6,570 nt of DNA from an uncultured bacterium (GTDB lineage Bacteria > Actinomycetota > Actinomycetes > S36-B12): assembly GCA_903954205.1 (NCBI GenBank), contig CAJBMR010000124.1, positions 1-6,570 of the forward strand, written 5' to 3'. The position numbers and the translations under genes are program-made. Shown here one piece after another: positions 1 to 5,357 of this stretch. The notes under the pieces were generated by a model. The model was not told the origin of the DNA, did no database searches, and worked only from the letters and a program-made list of their open reading frames with translations. How positions within the stretch are numbered: the first letter of the stretch is position 1; every line of letters begins with the position of its first letter.

Positions 1-1
1 C

Positions 2-430
2 GCGGAAGCGGCAATCACCACGGGCGTGCGCTTCCTCAACGAGGGCCACATGCTCGGCATCTACACGGAGGGCACGCGCACGGCAGATGGCCGTCTCTAC
101 CGCGGCAAGACCGGCGTGGCCCGCATGGCACTCGAGTCGGGGGCGCCGGTGATCCCGGTCGCGATGATCGGCACCTACGAGATCCAGCCGCCCGGTCGCA
201 TCTGGCCGAACATCCGACGTGTCGGTATCTGCTTCGGTGATCCACTCGATTTCAGTCGCTACGACGGCATGGAGTCCGATCGGTTCGTCCTGCGCTCTGT
301 CACCGACGAGATCATGTATGCGCTGATGGAACTCTCCGGCCAGGAGTACGTCGACATCTACGCCACGCGGGCCAAGCAGATGAAGGCCGAGCGGGCCTCC
401 GTGGCCGCGTCAAACGACGACGACGATTAA
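2..430 (+). CDS. Lysophospholipid acyltransferase (PlsC/AGPAT family), 3' part only
   Basis: Membrane-associated acyltransferases of this family move an acyl chain from acyl-CoA or acyl-ACP to lysophosphatidic acid or a related acceptor, making phosphatidate for phospholipid synthesis. The frame is open from base 2, so the start lies before the window; 142 residues are visible. The EGTR motif (visible residues 23-26, preceded by GIYT) is acyltransferase block III, which contacts the glycerol-phosphate acceptor. The segment GAPVIPVAMIGT that follows is block IV. The catalytic HX4D block must lie upstream, so activity cannot be judged here. The protein ends in an acidic run (NDDDD) before TAA. 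It converges on the minus-strand DUF559 gene, with a palindrome between and into that gene's end. Family assignment is firm from EGTR plus VIPV; the exact acceptor is not known. Confidence 0.88.
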   Translation, partial: AEAAITTGVRFLNEGHMLGIYTEGTRTADGRLYRGKTGVARMALESGAPVIPVAMIGTYEIQPPGRIWPNIRRVGICFGDPLDFSRYDGMESDRFVLRSVTDEIMYALMELSGQEYVDIYATRAKQMKAERASVAASNDDDD

Positions 431-474
431 TTCGGCGTGTCCACTCGGGCAGGACGTAGGCGGGGCTTCGCCGA

Positions 475-530
475 CAAGACGACTCGAACCCGCGTTTTCA
501 GGCGCTGAATCGCGGGCTGCGGACGTCTTG
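475..530. terminator. Imperfect 56-base palindrome between convergent genes, likely bidirectional terminator (copy 1)
   Basis: Outer arms CAAGACG (475-481) and CGTCTTG (524-530) pair exactly, as do inner arms CCCGCG (489-494) and CGCGGG (511-516); the bases between them mostly do not. The centre contains a further small hairpin, TTCAG-GCG-CTGAA (497-509). It starts 44 bases after the acyltransferase stop and covers the stop codon (498-500) and last codons of the opposing DUF559 gene. No T-run follows either arm, so it would be a U-poor hairpin terminator. It aligns without gaps with the perfect palindrome at 1673-1728. Confidence 0.55.
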
Positions 531-1568
531 CGGCGAGGGGAACCCCGTCGACGTCGTCGATTCGTCCCGTTGCGACACTGCGCGCGGCACAACCGCCAGA
601 GCGACTCGGCGGAGGAATGTGCGCTTGCCCATGGCGTCGGCCCACGTCCAGCGCACGAAGCGGTAACCGGCCGCTTCGAGGTCGGCTTGGCGTGCTTTCT
701 CAGCCATGACGTCCTGGGCTGCTGTGTATTTGACGGCACCGTCCGCTTCTCCGATCACCCGTGCCCCACGCCACAGAAAGTCCACGCAATACCAGCGACC
801 GCTTGCACCCTGGACCCACGCCTGAGGGATGGGGGCTGGCAATTCGGCCTCGAGGAAGTCATGCCAGGACAAGGCCTCGAGGACTGATTCGACGCGTGGG
901 TCGCAGAACTCGAGGGCCGCGCGGACATGTGTCGCTCCCCTGCGCGGGGCACGGGCCAGGCAGGCAATCGTCGATCGCGCGACGCCATCGCGCACCTCCT
1001 CCTGGGTCATCCACTTCCTGAGTTGGAACGGGTCGAGGGGCGTGCACCGCTCGATGTGTCGACGCTGAGCGATGGACAAGGTCGCTGCTGCCATGCGGAC
1101 GTCGAGCCGGCGATGCCGGATCACGTCGATTGCCGTGCGAAGGGGGAGTGTCACCCCGGGCCCCGAGTCGTCCTCATCGACGTCTTCAGGGCTGAGGTCC
1201 TCCCGCACGATGCGGACCCCGCCCTTCGTGCCGGTGCGGACACGTGACGCGGTGGGGAGCAACAGCGTCGGCACCGGCCCGGCCTGCGCGAGCAGGGGGA
1301 TCGCCCACCGCTGGGCCGCCCCATCGCCGCCGACGACGGCCTCACCTCCCGGCCACACTCGAGCTCGGCTGTGGGCGAGGCGCCACGCGTCGAGTTGGTG
1401 GCCATCGGCCACCAGGTAGGTGCCCCGCGTCAGTCGTCGGAGGTCACCTGAGGCGGCGGCGCGCTCGAGTCGATCACCCGTGATTCCCTTGGATTCGGCG
1501 TCGCACGTGCGAAACGCGGTGTGGCCGAAGGCCGCGAGGACCTCACGGAGAGTGCACGCAACTGACAT
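498..1568 (-). CDS. AbiEi-like N-terminal region plus DUF559 (PD-(D/E)XK nuclease-like) protein
   Basis: The 356-residue protein resembles actinobacterial proteins annotated as type IV toxin-antitoxin AbiEi-family with a DUF559 tail. The N-terminal part (about 30-60: GITGDRLERAAASGDLRRLTRGTY in outline) matches the winged-helix AbiEi antitoxin pattern, in which a basic turn leads to RGTY. The C-terminal part (about 225-330) carries a PD-(D/E)XK pattern: E227, D263 in YCVDFLW, E274 and D276 in GEADG, K279/K280-region before Y281, then R293 and the closing GYRFVRWTW. Such folds cut DNA (Vsr-like), but many actinobacterial copies are uncharacterised. No AbiEii toxin gene is adjacent, so it is an orphan here. 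ATG at 1568 is the first start after an in-frame stop; no clear Shine-Dalgarno precedes it. Its last residues are encoded by the palindrome at 475-530. Family is likely; function is inferred. Confidence 0.75.
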   Translation of the reverse strand: MSVACTLREVLAAFGHTAFRTCDAESKGITGDRLERAAASGDLRRLTRGTYLVADGHQLDAWRLAHSRARVWPGGEAVVGGDGAAQRWAIPLLAQAGPVPTLLLPTASRVRTGTKGGVRIVREDLSPEDVDEDDSGPGVTLPLRTAIDVIRHRRLDVRMAAATLSIAQRRHIERCTPLDPFQLRKWMTQEEVRDGVARSTIACLARAPRRGATHVRAALEFCDPRVESVLEALSWHDFLEAELPAPIPQAWVQGASGRWYCVDFLWRGARVIGEADGAVKYTAAQDVMAEKARQADLEAAGYRFVRWTWADAMGKRTFLRRVALAVVPRAVSQRDESTTSTGFPSPQDVRSPRFSA

Positions 1569-1672
1569 GGGGCCAGGGTGGGCAATTCATTCATCCGCGG
1601 TGATGTGGGGAGCTGACCTGTGGGCACCGGGCTCGCGGTCCGCCTGTGGGCCGCCACGCACAGTTGCACCGA
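1569..1672. other. Intergenic leader of the DUF559 gene with a 9-base direct repeat
   Basis: This gap lies between the start of the DUF559 gene and the terminator of the FMO/SDR operon, so it must hold the DUF559 promoter. No convincing -35/-10 pair is visible on the minus strand. CCTGTGGGC occurs twice on the plus strand (1617-1625 and 1643-1651), exactly 26 bases apart, which could be a binding site or chance. Confidence 0.3.
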
Positions 1673-1728
1673 TAAGACACCCCGAACCCGCGTCGTGCGC
1701 CCTGAGCACGCGGGTTCGGGGTGTCTTG
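1673..1728 (-). terminator. Perfect 20-bp-arm hairpin terminator of the FMO/SDR operon (copy 2 of the palindrome)
   Basis: Arms 1674-1693 (AAGACACCCCGAACCCGCGT) and 1708-1727 are exact reverse complements around a 14-base loop. It starts 9 bases downstream of the TGA (1737-1739) of the last operon gene. The transcript would end the stem with GUCUU and no long U-run, as is common in high-GC actinobacteria. The extended 56-base element aligns without gaps with the one at 475-530. Confidence 0.85.
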
Positions 1729-1736
1729 CGGGTCGA

Positions 1737-2522
1737 TCAGCCGTCGTAGCCGGGGCGGGGCACCGTGCCCATGAGGGTGGTCGCGAAGCCCCCATCGACG
1801 GTGATGTCTGCTCCGGTGACGTAGCGCGATCGCTCGCTCGCGAGGAAGACCACCACATCGGCGATGTCGTCGGCCCGGGCCACGCGCCGCAGGGGGATGG
1901 CCGCATCGCGACGCTCGGCGACTCCGGGTGCCTGGTAGTAGGCCTCGGTCATGGGCGTGCGCACGAGTCCGGGGCTCACTGTGTTGCTGCGTACGCCGCT
2001 CGGTCCGAGCTCATAGGCAAGCTGCTGCGACATGAGAGCCACTCCCGCCTTGGATGCGCTGTAGGCACCGCTGCCGGGCTGGGGATTGCGCGAGGAGATC
2101 GAGGCGACATGGATGAGTGAGCCGGAGCCGCGCTCCACCATCGCGGGGGCGAAAGCGCGTGTCGTGGTGAGGTAGCCGGTGAGGTTGATGTCGAGCACGC
2201 GCTGCCAGTCCTCGGCGGACACGTCGAGCAGTGTGCCTGGACGACTGATGCCCGCGGCATTCACGAGGATGTCCACGGCTCCCGCGGTGGTCGCCGCGCG
2301 GCGTACGGATTCGACGTCGGTCACATTGCATGCGATGCCGGTCACGAGTGCACCCTCATCTGCCGCCTGCTGCGCGGTGTCGGCCAGGGCGGCCTCATCG
2401 CGGTCGAGTGCCCAGACGATCACGCCGGCGCGGGCCAGGGCGAGCGCGCAGCCCTGACCGATGCCACTGCCGCCACCCGTCACCGCGGCCGTGCGCCCGG
2501 TGAGACCGAGCCAGTCGCTCAC
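1737..2522 (-). CDS. Classical short-chain dehydrogenase/reductase (SDR), last gene of the FMO operon
   Basis: A 261-residue NAD(P)-dependent oxidoreductase with the full classical SDR pattern: nucleotide-binding TGGGSGIG (15-22), D40 at the end of the second strand (favours NAD(H)), NAAG (88-91), and the catalytic set N113, S141, Y154 and K158 (YSASK). SPGLVRTPM (183-191) and GADITVDGG near the end are also typical. The reaction is reversible oxidation of a secondary alcohol to a ketone or aldehyde; the substrate is not evident. The frame stays open upstream, but GTG at 2522 is chosen: it overlaps the monooxygenase stop by 4 bases (GTGA), has GGGAG just upstream, and gives the usual family length. 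The overlap implies translational coupling to the monooxygenase. The terminator hairpin follows directly. Confidence 0.92.
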   Translation of the reverse strand: MSDWLGLTGRTAAVTGGGSGIGQGCALALARAGVIVWALDRDEAALADTAQQAADEGALVTGIACNVTDVESVRRAATTAGAVDILVNAAGISRPGTLLDVSAEDWQRVLDINLTGYLTTTRAFAPAMVERGSGSLIHVASISSRNPQPGSGAYSASKAGVALMSQQLAYELGPSGVRSNTVSPGLVRTPMTEAYYQAPGVAERRDAAIPLRRVARADDIADVVVFLASERSRYVTGADITVDGGFATTLMGTVPRPGYDG

Positions 2523-3820
2523 GCACTCGCTCCCACGTTGGCGCCCGCGGGCTGCGACGCGGCCAGCACGCGCAGGGCCACCTTGGTCTGCTCGACCTGA
2601 TCGAGCCATAGCGGGCGCAGGATGTCGATGCGCCACTCGTGCGACTGCGCCTGTGTGAGCGGGCCGGCGATGGGCACGAACCCGCTCGGTGAGGACTCAT
2701 GGATGGCGATCATGCTCACCGCGAGGTCCGCCTGGATCGGGTAGATGGGTGGCTGTGGTCCGCGGGCGCCGATCATGCCAACGAGGTAGAGCTTCTCCAG
2801 GTCGAGGGGCACCACCGCTCCACCGACGCGCAACGGCACACCGTCCTGCTTCACGAGCAGCGCATCGTCGAGGAAGGGCAGCGAGGCGTGGAAGCCTGTC
2901 GCCCACAGGATCGTGTCGAAGTCATCACTCGTGCCATCGGAGAAGTGGACCGTCGTGCCGTCGAAGCGCTCGATGCCGGGACGGACGGTGATGCGACCGT
3001 GCTGGATCCAGTAGAGGAGCAGGTCGTTGACCACGGGCGGACCGTCGGCGAGCGCTCGGTGATCCGGGATGGGCATGCCGGGGTAGTCGGACGCCTCGCC
3101 CACGGAGACGCGCATCATCAGGCGCGCGATGAGGTCCTGCTCCTCGAAGGTGTACTCCTGCATCCAGGCGAGCTCGGAGCGCGGCTTGCCGAAGAAGGTC
3201 TTGGGCTGGAAGTGGTGGCCTCGCCGCATCACGATGTGGGTGTCGAAGTGCTGCTGGGCAGCGTCTACGGCGAGGTCGCACCCGGAGTTGCCGGAGCCGA
3301 CGACGAGGACGCGGCGCCCCTCGATGTCCCCGGTGTTGCGGTAGGAACCGGAGTGGATCTGCTTGCCGGTGTAGGTGCCGGGCACTTCGGGGATCTTCTG
3401 GTCCCGCAGGTGGCCGTTGGCCACCAGCACGCCGTCGTACTCGCGCCGCACGCCATCAGACGTCCGCACAATCCAGCCCGCTGAGCCGACCGGGCCGTCG
3501 GTCGGGATCGGCTCGACCGCGTCGACCGAGACCCCGAAGGTGATGTGCCGGCTCAGGTCGAAGGCGTCGGCGTAGAGGTGGAAGTACTCCAGCATCTGAT
3601 CGCGGTGGGGGAAGAGTGGCCAGTGCGCGGGCATCGGGAAGTCGGCGAAGCCGGTCACCTGGCGCGAGGTGATGAGGTGGAGGGCGTCGTAGTCGTGGTT
3701 CCAGTGTCCGCCGATCGTGTCGGACTTCTCGAAGCAGTCGACCTCATGGCCTGTGTCGAGCATGGCCTTGAGTGAGGCCAGCCCGGCCGGGCCGGCGCCG
3801 ATGATGCAGTAGCGGGTCAT
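2519..3820 (-). CDS. Flavin-containing monooxygenase (FMO / Baeyer-Villiger-like)
   Basis: A 433-residue class B flavoprotein monooxygenase using FAD, NADPH and O2 to oxygenate a nucleophilic N or S centre or to insert oxygen next to a ketone. Seen in order: FAD-binding GAGPAG (8-13) with E31 closing the second strand, GGHW (37-40), the FMO signature in the form Y-x-G-x3-H-S-x2-Y-R (150-161), the NADPH-binding GSGNSG (175-180), and C-terminal ATGF (307-310). Length is normal for bacterial FMOs. ATG at 3820 has a good Shine-Dalgarno (AGGAG, complement of 3826-3830) 5 bases upstream and lies 16 bases after the GntR stop. With two SDRs beside it, oxidation of a ketone made by an SDR is a reasonable idea, but no esterase or lactonase gene is present to support Baeyer-Villiger degradation. 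No signal peptide; cytoplasmic. Confidence 0.92.
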   Translation of the reverse strand: MTRYCIIGAGPAGLASLKAMLDTGHEVDCFEKSDTIGGHWNHDYDALHLITSRQVTGFADFPMPAHWPLFPHRDQMLEYFHLYADAFDLSRHITFGVSVDAVEPIPTDGPVGSAGWIVRTSDGVRREYDGVLVANGHLRDQKIPEVPGTYTGKQIHSGSYRNTGDIEGRRVLVVGSGNSGCDLAVDAAQQHFDTHIVMRRGHHFQPKTFFGKPRSELAWMQEYTFEEQDLIARLMMRVSVGEASDYPGMPIPDHRALADGPPVVNDLLLYWIQHGRITVRPGIERFDGTTVHFSDGTSDDFDTILWATGFHASLPFLDDALLVKQDGVPLRVGGAVVPLDLEKLYLVGMIGARGPQPPIYPIQADLAVSMIAIHESSPSGFVPIAGPLTQAQSHEWRIDILRPLWLDQVEQTKVALRVLAASQPAGANVGASA

Positions 3821-3836
3821 GGAATCTCCTGCGTGA

Positions 3837-4571
3837 TCAAGGTTGGCTGGAATAGTCGAGGATGTGGTGCATAAGCGGGAGATCGAAGATCCTCTCGATC
3901 TGGGCGTCGGGGTAGCCGCGTGAGAACTCCCCGACCGTCGAGCGGATGTGGTCGTCCCATGCGCGGAGCGCGGCGTCGCGGTGATGGGTGCGGATGGCCT
4001 CGACCAGGTGGTCGTGCCGCTCGATGAGCGCGGCGTGGTCGACGGAGTCGTAGGTGATCCCGAGGACGCGGACGAAGACGGGGATGTCGCGCGCCGTCTG
4101 GTCGAGGACGGCGGTGATGCGCTCCAACCCCGACAGATCGAAGAGGGCGCTTTGGAAGGCGAGATCGGCGTCCATCATGAGCAGCGGGTCGCCCTGCACC
4201 TCGGGATCGCGAAGCCGATCGAGGAGGACGAGCGCATCGTCGAACTCCGGCGCGGTGGCGACATCGAGGCTGATGGCGTGCTGCAGAGCCAGGCTGCCCA
4301 GGCCCTTGCGTACGACGTAGACCTCGAGGATGTCCTCGAACGTCGGCGAGGCGACGACGGCGCCGCGATTGCGCCGCAGCACGACCAGGGCCTCGGCAGC
4401 GAGCAGGCGGATGCCCTCGCGCACGGGGCCACGGGAGATACCGAGTTCGGCGGCGATGTCGGCCTCGATGAGCCGGTCTCCGGGGCGCAGCGTGCCTTCG
4501 AGGATCGCGTCGCGGATGCGCTGGACGACCATCTCGGCGGTGGAGATGCCGGGCAGCGGCTCGAGGCTCAT
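3837..4571 (-). CDS. GntR-family transcriptional regulator, FCD domain
   Basis: A 244-residue one-component regulator. Residues about 10-75 form the GntR winged helix: AEMVVQRIRDAILEGTLRPGDRL, then IAAELGISRGPVREGIRLL (recognition helix), then the wing around RRNRGAVVA. Residues about 80-235 match the all-helical FCD ligand-binding domain, which usually holds a metal through one Asp and three His. Here D136, H186 and H208 fit the pattern (22 residues between the last two, as expected), but the His of the DxxFH element is Q140. ATG at 4571 is chosen, 10 bases after the SDR stop; an in-frame ATG at 4595 would add 8 residues and overlap the SDR by 14 bases. Neither has a strong Shine-Dalgarno, so coupling to SDR translation is likely. 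It probably controls its own operon through the inverted repeat at 5294-5309. The ligand is unknown. Confidence 0.9.
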   Translation of the reverse strand: MSLEPLPGISTAEMVVQRIRDAILEGTLRPGDRLIEADIAAELGISRGPVREGIRLLAAEALVVLRRNRGAVVASPTFEDILEVYVVRKGLGSLALQHAISLDVATAPEFDDALVLLDRLRDPEVQGDPLLMMDADLAFQSALFDLSGLERITAVLDQTARDIPVFVRVLGITYDSVDHAALIERHDHLVEAIRTHHRDAALRAWDDHIRSTVGEFSRGYPDAQIERIFDLPLMHHILDYSSQP

Positions 4572-4581
4572 CGGACTGTGC

Positions 4582-5277
4582 TCATCGCAGGACATCCGCA
4601 CCGGAGATGACGATGGTCTCGCCATCGACGAATCCCGCTGCGCCGGAGCCCGTGAGGATCCACACCCACTCGGCAATCTCTGCGGGCTGTGCGACTCGGC
4701 CCAGGGGGATCGACTTCGCCGCCTCGGCCATGCGCCCGGTCGCCGCATTGCCGGGGGTGTCGACCCAGCCCGGCGCAATGCCGTTGACGCGAATGCCCTT
4801 GGGTGCGAGCTCGAGTGCCAGTGATTTGGTGAGCATGACAACCGCTGCCTTGGAAGCGCCGTAGAGCAACTGCCCGCGCGAGACAGTGAACGCATCGACC
4901 GATGCGAAGTTGACGATCGCTGATCCGGCGGGCATGAAGGGCAGGCATGCGGCGGTGACATTGAGCAGGCCGAAGACGTTGACATCGAAGATGTGGCGGT
5001 AGAGATCCTCGGAGTAGGTCTCGATCGTGGTGGGCGGGTAGACGCCAGCGACATTGGCCACCGCGTCGATGGAGGAGTCACCCACCGCTGAGGCGATGCC
5101 CGCGGCCGTGGCGTCGACGTCGCGGATGTCGACCGCGAGGGGAGTGAGAGCGGCATGCCGGAGGCCCAGGTCAGGGGTGATGTCGACGCCGAGCACCTGC
5201 CACCCGCGCGCGAGGTACATCTCGGCGGTGGCATAGCCCATCCCGCTGGCGGCACCGGTGACGACGGCGGTGGGCAT
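4582..5277 (-). CDS. Classical short-chain dehydrogenase/reductase (SDR), first gene of the FMO operon
   Basis: A 231-residue NAD(P)-dependent oxidoreductase. Motifs: TGAASGMG (7-14), D32 in VDI after the second strand (favours NAD(H)), D50, NVAG (75-78, a variant of NNAG), and the catalytic set N100, S126, Y139 and K143 (YGASK). PGWVDTP (169-175) follows as usual. It is slightly short for the family but complete. ATG at 5277 has AGGAG (complement of 5284-5288) 6 bases upstream. It leads the four-gene operon, directly behind a palindromic operator. It differs widely in sequence from the second SDR at the other end of the operon, so the two probably do different steps rather than being a recent duplication. 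The substrate cannot be read from the sequence. Confidence 0.92.
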   Translation of the reverse strand: MPTAVVTGAASGMGYATAEMYLARGWQVLGVDITPDLGLRHAALTPLAVDIRDVDATAAGIASAVGDSSIDAVANVAGVYPPTTIETYSEDLYRHIFDVNVFGLLNVTAACLPFMPAGSAIVNFASVDAFTVSRGQLLYGASKAAVVMLTKSLALELAPKGIRVNGIAPGWVDTPGNAATGRMAEAAKSIPLGRVAQPAEIAEWVWILTGSGAAGFVDGETIVISGADVLR

Positions 5278-5293
5278 CTCGGGCTCCTCTAGA

Positions 5294-5309
5294 AGATTGT
5301 CAACAATCT
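5294..5309. promoter_or_regulatory. Perfect inverted repeat, likely FCD/GntR operator
   Basis: AGATTGT (5294-5300) and ACAATCT (5303-5309) are exact reverse complements with a 2-base centre (CA). The core TTGT-N2-ACAA has the GT...AC form typical of FadR/FCD-subfamily operators. It sits 17 bases upstream of the first operon gene, which is followed by an FCD regulator gene, and it overlaps the best -10 candidate. That position favours repression of the operon, relieved by a ligand. Confidence 0.68.
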
Positions 5310-5310
5310 A
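5305..5310 (-). promoter_or_regulatory. Candidate -10 box (TAGATT) of the FMO/SDR operon
   Basis: On the minus strand TAGATT lies 27 bases upstream of the SDR start, inside the palindrome, and would give a leader of about 20 bases that includes the AGGAG. No good -35 is found at 16-19 bases; the nearest TTGACC (5342-5347) is too far away, at 31 bases. The assignment is tentative. Confidence 0.3.
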
Positions 5311-5339
5311 CGAAAGGAGGCTACGTCGTCGGTCGGACT

Positions 5340-5353
5340 CCGGTCAAGACCGG
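5340..5353 (-). terminator. Short hairpin after the propeller gene, possible terminator
   Basis: CCGGTC (5340-5345) and GACCGG (5348-5353) are exact reverse complements with two bases between them, starting 4 bases after the stop codon of the propeller gene (5358-5360). There is no U-run, and the stem is short, so termination may be weak and some read-through into the operon is possible. Confidence 0.4.
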
Positions 5354-5357
5354 GGCC

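Noticed and set aside
1673..1728. The perfect inverted repeat as an insertion-sequence end or attachment site.
   Set aside because: It sits just after a stop codon, no transposase or integrase is nearby, and its arms and loop fit a terminator better.
2522..2636. Upstream extension of the second SDR to 2636.
   Set aside because: The added residues lie inside the monooxygenase gene, are Ala/Arg/Gly-rich and precede the normal SDR N-terminus; GTG at 2522 gives the family length and a coupled start.
2699..3484. A 261-codon plus-strand open frame opposite the monooxygenase.
   Set aside because: It is antisense to a gene with clear FAD and NADPH motifs, has no recognisable domain, and shows the Val/Gly/Asp-rich composition of a mirror frame.
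3948..4610. A 220-codon plus-strand open frame opposite the GntR gene.
   Set aside because: It mirrors the real gene, shows no family resemblance and no supporting ribosome site.
3837..5255. A 472-codon minus-strand open frame that would fuse a Ser/Pro/Arg-rich N-terminal half to the GntR regulator.
   Set aside because: The upstream half lies out of frame inside the SDR gene, which has complete SDR motifs; its low-complexity composition is typical of a shifted frame in high-GC DNA. The real regulator starts near 4571.
5313..5320. A strong Shine-Dalgarno-like AAAGGAGG on the plus strand.
   Set aside because: No start codon with a meaningful frame follows it on the plus strand, which there runs antisense into the 3' end of the propeller gene.
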